Below are positions 37,289-46,029 of a stretch of 64,000 nt of DNA, piece by piece. The notes below the pieces were generated by a model. That model was given only the letters and a program-made list of their open reading frames with translations, did not search any database and was not told the origin of the DNA. Numbering within the stretch: the first letter of the stretch is position 1; each line of letters begins with the position of its first letter. The stretch lies in NCBI RefSeq assembly GCF_012276755.1, contig NZ_JAAXKX010000002.1, positions 186,001-250,000 on the forward strand, given 5' to 3'. The stretch comes from Marichromatium bheemlicum (lineage in GTDB: Bacteria > Pseudomonadota > Gammaproteobacteria > Chromatiales > Chromatiaceae). A program made the translations under genes and the position numbers.

Positions 37289-38506
37289 ATGCGCGTCTTG
37301 ATGATCTCGGATGTCTACTTCCCCCGCGTCACCGGGGTCTCGACCTCGATCCAGACCTTTGCGCGCGAGTTCGTCGAGCGCGGCCATGCGGTCACCCTGA
37401 TCGCCCCCGAGTACGCTCAATCGAGCCCAGACGACGAACCCTTCGAGATCCTGCGCATCCCCTCGCGCTATCTCCCGATCGATCCCGAGGACCGGATCCT
37501 GCGCCCACGCAGACTGCGGCGTCATCACCACCGACTGGCCGCGGCCGGATTCGATCTGGTACACATCCAGACCCCCTTCCTCGCCCACTATCTCGGACTC
37601 GGGCTGGCACGCCGGCTCGATGTACCGGTGATCGAGAGCTATCACACCTTCTTCGAGCAGTACTTACACCACTACGTGCCCTGGCTACCCTCGGCATGGA
37701 TGCGCTGGGCCGCGCGGCGCTTCTCCGCCGCCCAGTGCAACGACGTCGACGCCATCGCCGTGCCCTCGCGGGCGATGCTCGAGGTGCTCGAGCGCTATGG
37801 CGTGCACACCCCGGCGCAGGTGATCCCCACCGGGATCGAGCTTGGCCAGTTCAGCCGCGGCGATGGCGCACGTTTTCGCGCGCGTCACGGCATCGCCGCC
37901 GACCGTCCGCTACTGGTGCACGTCAGCCGTCTGGCCTTCGAGAAGAACATCGACTTCGTGCTACGTGTGCTGGCACGGATCAAGACGCACCTTCCCGAGG
38001 TGTTGCTGGTAGTGGTCGGCGAGGGGCCGGCGCGCGCCGAACTCGAGGCCCAGGCACGCGACCTGGGGCTGGCCGACAACACCCTGTTCACCGGCTATCT
38101 CGACCGCGACGGCAGCCTCGAGGACTGCTATCGCGCCGGTGAGGCCTTCGTCTTCGCCTCGCGCACCGAGACCCAGGGGCTGGTGCTGCTCGAAGCGATG
38201 GCGCTCGGCGTCCCCGTGGTCTCGACTGCGGTGATGGGAACGGCCGAGGTGCTCGCCGGGGCCGACGACAAGGGCGCACTGATCGTCCCAGAGGACGAAC
38301 AGATCTTTGCTGAACAGGCGCTACGAGTACTCAGCGACCACCAGTTACGGGCACGCCTGGCGCGCGGCGCTGCGGCGCACGCCCAATCCTGGTCGGCGCC
38401 AGCACTGGCTGAACGGATGCTGGGATTCTATACAGAGGTCTGTGGCGGTGGGCGGCGGCCCGGGGTAAGCGCCGGCGAGACCCCCGAGGGGCAACTCGGG
38501 GCCTGA
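37289..38506 (+). CDS. Glycosyltransferase family 4 (glycolipid-synthase-like)
   Basis: 405-residue GT-B enzyme. The N-terminus MRVLMISDVYFPRVTGVS and the acceptor-side segment ESYHTFFEQYLHHYVPW resemble diacylglycerol glucosyltransferases of GT4. The donor domain has VSRLAFEKNIDF and the ETQGLVLLEA motif. In some proteobacteria such enzymes make phosphate-free glycolipids under phosphate limitation; the nearness to pst genes makes that worth testing, but no Pho box is visible in front of it. A bare TATGAT at 37250-37255 could be its -10. It ends 2 bp from the convergent flagellar-rod-like gene. Confidence 0.85.
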   Translation: MRVLMISDVYFPRVTGVSTSIQTFAREFVERGHAVTLIAPEYAQSSPDDEPFEILRIPSRYLPIDPEDRILRPRRLRRHHHRLAAAGFDLVHIQTPFLAHYLGLGLARRLDVPVIESYHTFFEQYLHHYVPWLPSAWMRWAARRFSAAQCNDVDAIAVPSRAMLEVLERYGVHTPAQVIPTGIELGQFSRGDGARFRARHGIAADRPLLVHVSRLAFEKNIDFVLRVLARIKTHLPEVLLVVVGEGPARAELEAQARDLGLADNTLFTGYLDRDGSLEDCYRAGEAFVFASRTETQGLVLLEAMALGVPVVSTAVMGTAEVLAGADDKGALIVPEDEQIFAEQALRVLSDHQLRARLARGAAAHAQSWSAPALAERMLGFYTEVCGGGRRPGVSAGETPEGQLGA

Positions 38507-38508
38507 GT

Positions 38509-38742
38509 TCAGGCCATCACATCGATCAGGCTACCGATCATCTCGTCACCGGCCGCGACCACCTTGCTCGAGGCCTCGACCTGACGCAGGTGTTGGGTCT
38601 GCTCGACCAGCGGCTCGGCCAGCTCGCGGGTCGAACCCGGGCCGTTGAGGGTCTGCGCGCTGGCGATCTCAGCGGCGTTCTGACGTACCCCTTCGGTACC
38701 GACGCGGATCCCCTGCAACCCCTGGTTGATAGCCGAGATCAT
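38509..38742 (-). CDS. Small flagellar-rod-like protein (FlgB/FlgC C-terminal type)
   Basis: 77 residues. It resembles both ends of flagellar rod proteins: an N-terminal helix with NAAEIASAQTLNG (like the rod-protein motif around NIANAQT) and a C-terminal LVEQTQHLRQVEASSKVVAAGDEMIGSLIDV (31 residues, at about 47-77). The middle domain of a true rod protein is missing. I start at ATG 38742 because GGAGG is 8 bases upstream; ATG 38757 is in frame. No other flagellar gene is nearby, so the role is unknown. Confidence 0.7.
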   Translation of the reverse strand: MISAINQGLQGIRVGTEGVRQNAAEIASAQTLNGPGSTRELAEPLVEQTQHLRQVEASSKVVAAGDEMIGSLIDVMA

Positions 38743-38881
38743 CTCGTCATCCTCCATCGCTGCCTTCACACCGGGGCACCATGGACGCCCCGCCCGACCC
38801 GCGACCACGCGGCAACGGGTCTCACTGCCACCATAGCCGAGCCGGAGGGTGGCAGCGGGCAACAACGGTGTGTTGTGCTGG

Positions 38882-39649
38882 TCAGTTCTCGATTCCGGCG
38901 GCGTGGGCACGCAGGGTCTCGGCACGGGCGGCACCGAGATAGCGCTCGATCAGCGCGCGCACCAGATAGATCACCGGGGTGAGCGCCACCGCAACCACGA
39001 ACTTGTAGAGATAGTTGACCGTGCCCACCGCCAGGAACAGCTCCAGCGACCAGCGCTGCGGCCCGAGCACGAAGGCGATGTAGAGCACCACGAAGCTGTC
39101 GATGAGCTGCGAGACCAGGGTCGAACCGGTGGCACGCGCCCACACCCAGCGCGGCCCGGTGGCGCGACGGATGCGGTGGAAGACCGTCACATCGATCAGC
39201 TGACCGATCAGGAAGGCGATCACCGAACCGGCGATGATCCACATCCCCTGACCGAAGATCACCGCAAAGGCCGCCTGCATGTCCGGCACCCCGCGCGCAG
39301 ACTGGATGCCCACCCACCACTCGGCCGGGGCGAGCAGGATCGCCAGATAGGCGAAGACAAAGGTGTAAACGATCAGCCCGACGGTGAGATAGGAGAGCAG
39401 CCGCACCCCGCGACGCCCGTAGTACTCATTGATGATGTCGGTCATCACGAACACCACCGGCCACAACAACACCCCGGCGGTGAAATTGAGCGAGCCGCTC
39501 TGGCCGAACAGCTGCCAGTCGAGCGGCGCCATCCCCAGGGTCGGCTCCAGGGCGAAGATCTTCACCCCGAGCAGCTCGGCGATCAGCGCATTGCAGACGA
39601 AGAAGCCGCCGAGGACGACGAACAGCTTGGTCGATCGATCGAAGGTCAT
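38882..39649 (-). CDS. yhhQ: Queuosine precursor transporter YhhQ-like
   Basis: 255-residue membrane protein of the VUT_1/YhhQ family, which imports the queuosine precursors preQ0/preQ1. About six to seven hydrophobic segments are visible. Typical motifs are FVMTDIINEYYGRRGVR and IGQLIDVTVFH, followed by SQLIDSFVV. It is downstream of dcd on the same strand with a 40-bp gap. Confidence 0.9.
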   Translation of the reverse strand: MTFDRSTKLFVVLGGFFVCNALIAELLGVKIFALEPTLGMAPLDWQLFGQSGSLNFTAGVLLWPVVFVMTDIINEYYGRRGVRLLSYLTVGLIVYTFVFAYLAILLAPAEWWVGIQSARGVPDMQAAFAVIFGQGMWIIAGSVIAFLIGQLIDVTVFHRIRRATGPRWVWARATGSTLVSQLIDSFVVLYIAFVLGPQRWSLELFLAVGTVNYLYKFVVAVALTPVIYLVRALIERYLGAARAETLRAHAAGIEN

Positions 39650-39689
39650 GGGCGGGTTCCTCCCTGAGAGATGTCCCCGCCCAGGTCGG

Positions 39690-40256
39690 TCAGGACTTGG
39701 GTAGGGTCACCCCGCGTTGGCCCTGATACTTGCCGCCACGATCCTTGTAAGAGGTCTCGCAGACCTCGTCGGACTCGAGGAAGAGGATCTGCGCCACACC
39801 CTCATTGGCATAGATCTTCGCCGGCAGCGGCGTGGTATTGGAGAACTCGAGCGTCACGTGCCCCTCCCACTCGGGCTCGAGCGGGGTAACGTTGACGATG
39901 ATCCCGCAGCGCGCATAGGTGCTCTTGCCCAAACAGATGGTCAGCACGTTGCGCGGGATCCTGAAATATTCCACCGTCCGAGCCAATGCAAAGGAGTTGG
40001 GTGGGATGATGCAGACATCGGATTGGATGTCGACGAAGCTGTTGGAGTCGAACGCCTTGGGGTCGACCACCGCCGAGTTGATGTTGGTGAAAATCTTAAA
40101 CTCGTCGGCGCAACGGACGTCGTAGCCATAGCTCGAGGTCCCGTAGGAGATCATGCGCCCCCCCTCGCCCTCGCGCACCTGCCCGGGCTCGAAGGGATCG
40201 ATCATCCCGTGCTCGACGGCCATGCGCCGAATCCAGCGATCTGATTTGATGGCCAT
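39690..40256 (-). CDS. dcd: dCTP deaminase
   Basis: Converts dCTP to dUTP, the main route to dTMP in many gammaproteobacteria. It has 188 residues, the expected size. Diagnostic segments are [35 protein letters not shown], and [18 protein letters not shown], which holds the catalytic Glu. The start lies 54 bp from the beginning of the repeat-C region. It probably heads a small transcript with yhhQ. Confidence 0.96.
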   Translation of the reverse strand: MAIKSDRWIRRMAVEHGMIDPFEPGQVREGEGGRMISYGTSSYGYDVRCADEFKIFTNINSAVVDPKAFDSNSFVDIQSDVCIIPPNSFALARTVEYFRIPRNVLTICLGKSTYARCGIIVNVTPLEPEWEGHVTLEFSNTTPLPAKIYANEGVAQILFLESDEVCETSYKDRGGKYQGQRGVTLPKS

Positions 40257-40362
40257 CGCGGCATCCTCGTTCGTGAAAAAACCGGTTACTTTAACCCGTT
40301 AGCGCACGTCAAGGAAGCATGGATAGAACCGCGAAGACGCGAAGAACACAAAGCAAGCGAAT

Positions 40363-40877
40363 GGCCAGCGGCCAGCGGCCAGCGGCCAGCGGCCAGCGGC
40401 CAGCGGCCAGCGGCCAGCGGCCAGCGGCCAGCGGCCAGGAGATTGAACCGCAAAGCCGCGAAGGGCGCGAAGGGATTCAAGCTGCCAGCCATCAGCCGCC
40501 AGTGGATGGTCGGCGTCGACGATAGCGCCCCTCCCCATTCACTGCCGGCTATCGGTTGGCGTGCGTTTCCGGCCAACACTCGAAGACAGGCAGCCACTGG
40601 CGGCTGGAGGCTGATCGCTGGAGGCTGCTTTGAACCGCAAAGCCGCAAAGCACGCAAAGGATTCAAGCTGCCAGCCATCAGCGGCCAGCCGCCAGTGGAG
40701 GGACTGGCCTCGACGATAGCGCCCCTCCCCATTCACTGCCGGCTATCGGTTGGCGTGCGTTTCCGGCCAACACTCGAAGACAGGCAGCCACTGGCGGCTG
40801 GAGGCTGATCACTGGAGGCTCTTCCCTTCTTCGCGCCCTTCGCGGCTTTGCGGTTCAAACTTCCCGGCGGCTGGCGG
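40363..40877 (-). repeat. Intergenic repeat element copy C (10.9 heptads, duplicated core, inverted)
   Basis: Occupies most of the 636-bp gap between dcd and apbC. It has ten perfect GGCCAGC heptads plus GGCCAG (40363-40438), a left arm containing the 54-bp segment 40443-40496, and two copies of the core in inverse orientation to A and B. The hairpin is at 40555-40577 and again at 40749-40771, 194 bp apart. An internal arm begins at about 40631 and a right arm lies at about 40826-40862. Before the array, 40325-40350 carries further degenerate CGCGAAG words. Confidence 0.9.
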
Positions 40878-40892
40878 CAGGCGACTCGAGCC

Positions 40893-41984
40893 TCAGTTGT
40901 TCTCGATCACGATGCGCGGGAACTTGGCCGCGTAGTCCTTGGCCTGCAGCGAGAGCTTGGCGGCGGTCTTGCGGGCGATCTCGCGATAGATCTCGGCCGA
41001 GCGCGACTCGGGGGCAGCAACCACTGTCGGCTTACCGCCATCGGCCTGCTCACGGATGGCGATGTCGAGCGGCAGCGCACCGAGCAGCTCGACGCCGTAC
41101 TGCTCGGACATCGCCTGGCCACCACCCTCGCCAAAGATGTGCTCCTCGTGGCCGCACTTGGAACAGATGTGGATGCTCATGTTCTCGACGATACCGAGCA
41201 CCGGCACCTCGACCTTCTGGAACATCTTCAGGCCCTTGCGCGCGTCGAGCAGGGCGATGTCCTGGGGCGTAGTGACGATCAGCGCGCCCGAGACCGGCAC
41301 CTTCTGCGCCAGGGTCAGCTGGGTGTCGCCGGTGCCCGGCGGCAGGTCGATCACCAGATAGTCGAGCGCCGACCAGTTGGTGTCCTTGAGCAGCTGCTCG
41401 AGGGCCTGGGTGACCATCGGGCCACGCCAGATCATCGGCGTCTCCTCGTCGATCAGAAAACCGATCGACATCGCCTGCAGACCATAGCGCTGCATCGGCT
41501 CCAGGGTGTTGCCGTCGCGCGACTCAGGCTGACCGGTGATGCCGAGCATGCGCGGCTGCGAGGGACCGTAGATGTCGGCATCGAGCAGCCCAACCTTGGC
41601 GCCCTCGGCGGCGAGCGCCAGGGCCAGATTGGCTGCGGTGGTCGACTTGCCGACACCTCCCTTACCCGAGGCCACGGCGATGATGTTCTTGACGTTGTCG
41701 ATCGGCTTGAGCGACTTCTGCACCGCGTGCGCCTTGATTTCGCTGACGACCTCGACCTCGACCTGATCGACCCCGGGCAGCGCGGCCACGGGCGCACGCA
41801 CCGCCTCGGCGATCTCGGCACGGACCCCGGCGGCGGGGAAACCGAGGGTGATGGCGATGCGTACCCGCCCCGCGTCGATGGTGATGTCGCGCACGGCGTG
41901 CGCGGCCATCAGGTCACGCCCCAGGTGCGGCTCCCGGTAGGACTTGATAGCGGTCTCGATGGCTTCTCTGGTGGGTTCGGACAT
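40893..41984 (-). CDS. apbC: Iron-sulfur cluster carrier protein ApbC/Mrp
   Basis: P-loop ATPase that carries and transfers [4Fe-4S] clusters. It has 363 residues. An N-terminal MIP18/DUF59 domain (about 1-80) is followed by the deviant Walker A VASGKGGVGKST near residue 110. The C-terminal CSKCGHEEHIFG carries the cluster-binding CxxC. GGAG lies 6 bases before the start. It is divergent from metG, a conserved gammaproteobacterial arrangement. Confidence 0.95.
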   Translation of the reverse strand: MSEPTREAIETAIKSYREPHLGRDLMAAHAVRDITIDAGRVRIAITLGFPAAGVRAEIAEAVRAPVAALPGVDQVEVEVVSEIKAHAVQKSLKPIDNVKNIIAVASGKGGVGKSTTAANLALALAAEGAKVGLLDADIYGPSQPRMLGITGQPESRDGNTLEPMQRYGLQAMSIGFLIDEETPMIWRGPMVTQALEQLLKDTNWSALDYLVIDLPPGTGDTQLTLAQKVPVSGALIVTTPQDIALLDARKGLKMFQKVEVPVLGIVENMSIHICSKCGHEEHIFGEGGGQAMSEQYGVELLGALPLDIAIREQADGGKPTVVAAPESRSAEIYREIARKTAAKLSLQAKDYAAKFPRIVIENN

Positions 41985-42139
41985 GCGGTACTCCGTGTGA
42001 GGACAGGTCCGCGCGCCAGAGGGTCGGGGCGGGCGCGCGGGGAATCCGTCGGCGACGACGCCGCGCGGGCTTGACGCCAGTGTTGGTATCAGAAACTGCT
42101 AATTCAAGCGCAAAGCCGCGCGGCGGGGCAAGCGGATCC

Positions 42140-42416
42140 ATCAGCGGCCAGCCCCCAGCCCGCAGCCTCCAGCGGGAAAACTTGACGCTGACGGCTGATT
42201 GCAAGCTTCCAGCCCCCAGCTCTCAGCCTCCAGTGGGAAAACTTGGCGCCGGCGGCTGACAGCTGACAGCTGACAGCTGATGGCTGATGGCTGGTGACTG
42301 GCGGCTGACGGCTGACGGCTGACGGCTGACGGCTGATTGCAAGCTTCCAGCCTCCAGCTCTCAGCCTCCAGTGGAGAAACTTGGCGCCGGCGGCTGGCAG
42401 CTGGGGGCTGGAAGCT
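42140..42416. repeat. Heptad array with 62-bp direct repeats upstream of metG
   Basis: Two 62-bp copies (42197-42258 and 42335-42396) differing at about three positions flank twelve heptads in one register (42254-42337): GGCTGAC, AGCTGAC, AGCTGAC, AGCTGAT, GGCTGAT, then variants, then four GGCTGAC and GGCTGAT. A third degenerate copy of the long unit lies at about 42150-42196. The words are related to the GGCCAGC heptads, but this cluster lacks the CGCAAAG arms. The rest of the 522-bp apbC-metG gap shows only a possible AATAAT -10 at 42458-42463. Confidence 0.85.
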
Positions 42417-42506
42417 GACCGCCGACGCCCCCATGGCCGCTATCGCGCCAGTCGTGGAATAATAGCGGGCATTCACCCCCCGTTCCCGAATCATCCGAGC
42501 CCATTC

Positions 42507-44564
42507 ATGAGCACGACCCGCGACATCCTGATCACCAGCGCCCTCCCCTATGCCAACGGCCCGATCCATCTCGGACACCTGGTGGAGTACATCCAGACCG
42601 ACATCTGGGCGCGCTTTCAGAAGATGCGCGGGCACAACTGCTGGTACGTCTGCGCCGATGACGCCCACGGCACCCCGATCATGCTGCGCGCGCGTCAGGA
42701 GGGCATCGAACCCGAGACGCTGATCGCGCGCATCAGCGCCGAACACCAGGCCGATTTCGCCGCCTTCCGCATCGGCTTCGACAACTATCACTCGACCCAC
42801 TCCGAGGAGAACCGGCACTACGCCGGGCTGATCTATGCCCGCAACAGCGAGGCGGGCCATATCGAGCGGCGCACCATCACCCAGGCCTACGACCCGGTCG
42901 AGCAGATGTTCCTACCCGATCGCTTCATCAAGGGCGAGTGCCCCAAGTGCGGTGCCGCCGATCAGTACGGCGACAACTGCGAGGCCTGTGGTGCGAGCTA
43001 TTCGCCCAACGAGCTGAAGAACCCGCGTTCGGCCGTCTCCGGTGCGGTACCCGAGCAGCGCGAGTCCGATCACTACTTCTTCAAGCTCGGCGACTTCGAG
43101 GAGATGCTCAAGGCGTGGACCCACGGCGGTGGGCTGCAGACCCAGGTGGCCAACAAGCTCGACGAGTGGTTCGAGGCCGGACTACAGTCCTGGGACATCT
43201 CGCGCGACGCCCCCTACTTCGGCTTCGAGATCCCCGATCACCCCGGCAAGTTCTTCTACGTCTGGCTCGACGCCCCGATCGGCTACATGGCCAGCTTCCA
43301 GAACCTCTGCGACCGGCTCGGCGCCAGCCAGCCCGGGCTCGACTTCGACCGCTTCTGGGGCAGCGACTCCGAGGCCGAGCTCTACCACTTCATCGGCAAG
43401 GACATCGTCTACTTCCACGCCCTATTCTGGCCGGCGATGCTCCACGGCGCCGGGTTCCGCACCCCCAACGCGGTATTCGCCCACGGCTTCCTCACCGTTG
43501 ATGGGCAGAAGATGTCGAAGTCGCGCGGCACCTTCATCAAGGCGCGCACCTATCTCGACCACCTCGACCCCGAGTATCTGCGCTACTACTTCGCCGCCAA
43601 GCTCGGCGCCGGGGTCGACGATATCGACCTCAACCTCGAGGACTTCACCGCCCGGGTCAACGCCGACCTGGTTGGTAAGGTGGTCAACATCGCCAGCCGC
43701 TGCGCCGGTTTCATCACCAAGCGCTTCGACGGCAGGCTCGCCGAGACCCTAGCCGCGCCCGAGCTGTTTGCCGAGTTCGCCGCCGCCGGCGAGCGCATCG
43801 CCGCCGCCTACGAGGGCCGTGAATACGCCCGCGCGGTGCGCGAGATCATGGCCCTGGCCGATCGCGCCAACCAGTACATCGACGAGCAGGCGCCCTGGGT
43901 GGTCGCCAAGCAGGACGGGCGCGAGCAAGAGCTGCACGGCATCTGCTCGATGGGGATCAATCTGTTCCGGCTGCTGATCGGCTATCTGCGCCCGATCCTG
44001 CCCGGCACCGCTGCCGAGGCCGAGGCCTTCCTCCAGGTCGAGCCGCTGACCTGGTCGGCCCTCGCCACGCCCCTACTCGACCATGAGATCGCCCGCTTCA
44101 AGCCGCTGATGCGGCGCATCGAATCGGACCAGATCGAGGCCATGATCGAGGCATCGAAGGCCGACCTGGCCGCCTCCACACCCGCGCCACAACCGGCGAT
44201 GGCAGTCAATCCGCACCTCGAGGCCGATCCGATCGCCGAGACCATCGACTTCGACACCTTTGCCAAGCTCGATCTACGCATCGCCCGCATCGCTGCGGCC
44301 GAACAGGTCGAGGGTGCAAAGAAGTTGCTGCGCCTCACCCTCGACCTCGGCGGCGAGACCCGCAACGTCTTCGCCGGCATCCGCGCCGCCTACGACCCGA
44401 CCGACCTCGAGGGTCGACTGACGGTGATGGTCGCCAATCTCGCCCCACGCAAGATGCGCTTTGGCGTCTCCGAGGGCATGGTGCTGGCCGCCGGCCCCGG
44501 CGGCAGCGACCTCTTCATCCTCTCGCCCGACAGCGGCGCCGAGCCGGGGATGCGGGTGAAGTGA
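42507..44564 (+). CDS. metG: Methionyl-tRNA synthetase
   Basis: Charges tRNA-Met, including the initiator. It has 685 residues. The class I signature HLGH is at residues 21-24 and KMSKS at 335-339. A zinc knuckle [18 protein letters not shown] lies at about 147-164. The C-terminal 105 residues (from about 580, [13 protein letters not shown]) are the EMAP/Trbp111-type tRNA-binding and dimerisation domain. I start at ATG 42507 ([18 protein letters not shown]); upstream in-frame codons belong to the repeat region. Confidence 0.97.
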   Translation: MSTTRDILITSALPYANGPIHLGHLVEYIQTDIWARFQKMRGHNCWYVCADDAHGTPIMLRARQEGIEPETLIARISAEHQADFAAFRIGFDNYHSTHSEENRHYAGLIYARNSEAGHIERRTITQAYDPVEQMFLPDRFIKGECPKCGAADQYGDNCEACGASYSPNELKNPRSAVSGAVPEQRESDHYFFKLGDFEEMLKAWTHGGGLQTQVANKLDEWFEAGLQSWDISRDAPYFGFEIPDHPGKFFYVWLDAPIGYMASFQNLCDRLGASQPGLDFDRFWGSDSEAELYHFIGKDIVYFHALFWPAMLHGAGFRTPNAVFAHGFLTVDGQKMSKSRGTFIKARTYLDHLDPEYLRYYFAAKLGAGVDDIDLNLEDFTARVNADLVGKVVNIASRCAGFITKRFDGRLAETLAAPELFAEFAAAGERIAAAYEGREYARAVREIMALADRANQYIDEQAPWVVAKQDGREQELHGICSMGINLFRLLIGYLRPILPGTAAEAEAFLQVEPLTWSALATPLLDHEIARFKPLMRRIESDQIEAMIEASKADLAASTPAPQPAMAVNPHLEADPIAETIDFDTFAKLDLRIARIAAAEQVEGAKKLLRLTLDLGGETRNVFAGIRAAYDPTDLEGRLTVMVANLAPRKMRFGVSEGMVLAAGPGGSDLFILSPDSGAEPGMRVK

Positions 44565-44570
44565 CCGCGT

Positions 44571-44593
44571 AGCCGGGGCGTGCGGCCCCGGCT
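44571..44593 (+). terminator. Stem-loop after metG
   Basis: AGCCGGGGC (44571-44579) pairs perfectly with GCCCCGGCT (44585-44593) around a 5-base loop, 6 bp after the metG stop. There is no T-run. Between here and rnfA (about 270 bp) I see only a promoter candidate. Confidence 0.55.
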
Positions 44594-44749
44594 CGACCGG
44601 GAACCCGCAGGCGCCAGCGGTTGACGAATGCGGTGGAGCCCTCTCGCATCAATCCCCACAATCGGCACGGTGACAGCCCGAACCCGACGGGTTCAGACTG
44701 GATATAGCACCCTGCATCCTGGCAGAGGATGCGCGATCGGTTGCAGCGG

Positions 44750-44778
44750 TTGTCGCGGTTCATGCGGGCGCGTATTCT
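44750..44778 (+). promoter_or_regulatory. Candidate sigma70 promoter for rnfABCDGE
   Basis: TTGTCG (44750-44755) and TATTCT (44773-44778), each four of six consensus bases, are separated by 17 bp. The -10 ends 84 bp before the rnfA start. Confidence 0.35.
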
Positions 44779-44862
44779 TAGAGAATTTCGCCCGCCTCGT
44801 CGGTGCCCCTCGCGCGCGAGCGCGTCGCCGACCCCGAGTCTCAATTCCGATACGAAGACGGC

Positions 44863-45444
44863 ATGACTGAATACGCGCTCATCCTGGTCGGGACGGTCCT
44901 GGTCAACAACTTCGTCCTGGTCAAGTTCCTCGGCCTGTGCCCCTTCATGGGGGTGTCGAAGAAGCTCGAGACGGCCGCCGGCATGGGTCTGGCCACCACC
45001 TTCGTGCTGACCCTCTCCTCGGTCAGTTCATGGCTGGTCAACGCGTATCTGCTCGAGCCGCTCGGCATCGAGTACCTGCGCACCATCGCCTTCATCCTGG
45101 TGATCGCCGTGGTGGTGCAGTTCACCGAGACGGTGATGCACAAGACCAGCCCGGTGCTCTATCAGGTGCTCGGGATCTTCCTTCCCTTGATCACCACCAA
45201 CTGTGCCGTGCTCGGCGTCGCGCTGCTCAACCTGCAGGCCGAGCATACCTTGGTCGAGGCCACCCTCTACGGTTTCGGCGCCGCACTCGGATTCTCGCTG
45301 GTGCTGGCCCTGTTCGCCGCGATTCGCGAGCGGGTGGCCGTCGCCGACGTCCCCGAACCCTTCCAGGGCAGCGCCATCGCCCTGGTCACCGCCGGCCTGA
45401 TGTCGCTCGCCTTCATGGGCTTCGCCGGCCTGGTCGCGAACTGA
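44863..45444 (+). CDS. rnfA: Electron transport complex subunit RnfA
   Basis: First subunit of the Rnf complex, an ion-pumping ferredoxin:NAD+ oxidoreductase of the inner membrane. It has 193 residues with six hydrophobic segments. [17 protein letters not shown] and [15 protein letters not shown] are the conserved half-repeats shared with RnfE; their Cys residues bind the membrane-embedded iron-sulfur centre in solved structures. I start at ATG 44863, since the 20 codons before it are not family-like. Confidence 0.96.
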   Translation: MTEYALILVGTVLVNNFVLVKFLGLCPFMGVSKKLETAAGMGLATTFVLTLSSVSSWLVNAYLLEPLGIEYLRTIAFILVIAVVVQFTETVMHKTSPVLYQVLGIFLPLITTNCAVLGVALLNLQAEHTLVEATLYGFGAALGFSLVLALFAAIRERVAVADVPEPFQGSAIALVTAGLMSLAFMGFAGLVAN

Positions 45445-45462
45445 GTTGAACGTCTGAGAACC

Positions 45463-46014
45463 ATGCTGACCGCCATCCTCGCCTTCGCCGCACTCTCCGC
45501 CGTGTTCGGGCTGCTGCTCGGCTATTCGGCGATCCGCTTCCACATCGAGGGCGATCCGATCGCCGATCAGATCGACGCCCTGCTGCCGCAGACCCAGTGC
45601 GGCCAGTGCGGCCACCCCGGCTGCCGTCCCTATGCCGAGGCCGTCGCCCGGGGCGAGGACGATATCAACAAATGCACACCGGGCGGCGAGGCCACCGTCC
45701 AGGCGCTGGCCGACCTACTCGGGCGCGACCCGGTGGCACTCGACGCTGAGGAGAAGCTGCCGGCGGTCGCCCACATCGACCCGCAGAACTGCATCGGCTG
45801 CACCAAGTGCCTGCAGGCCTGCCCGGTCGATGCCATCGTCGGTGCCGCCAAGCAACTCCACGCCGTGCTCGACGAGGCCTGCACCGGTTGCGAGCTGTGC
45901 CTGGCCCCCTGCCCGGTCGACTGCATCCGCATGGTGCCGGTGGCCACCGACATCCGTTCCTGGCGCTGGCCCTATCCGCAGCAGCAGGCCGACACCCGGC
46001 GCGCGGCCGCCTGA
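45463..46014 (+). CDS. rnfB: Electron transport complex iron-sulfur subunit RnfB
   Basis: 183 residues. An N-terminal membrane helix (about 1-25) anchors a domain with Cys46, Cys49, Cys54 and Cys71 (one [4Fe-4S] cluster). A double ferredoxin fold follows, with Cys110/113/116/120 and Cys140/143/146/150. It is the entry or exit point for ferredoxin electrons. It follows rnfA after 18 bp and precedes rnfC by 15 bp. Confidence 0.96.
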   Translation: MLTAILAFAALSAVFGLLLGYSAIRFHIEGDPIADQIDALLPQTQCGQCGHPGCRPYAEAVARGEDDINKCTPGGEATVQALADLLGRDPVALDAEEKLPAVAHIDPQNCIGCTKCLQACPVDAIVGAAKQLHAVLDEACTGCELCLAPCPVDCIRMVPVATDIRSWRWPYPQQQADTRRAAA

Positions 46015-46029
46015 TCCCGAGGACCCGAC

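Noticed and set aside
44565-44862. A tRNA or small RNA gene in the metG-rnfA gap
   Set aside because: No cloverleaf with a TTCRA arm was seen; only a terminator-like stem-loop and a promoter candidate.
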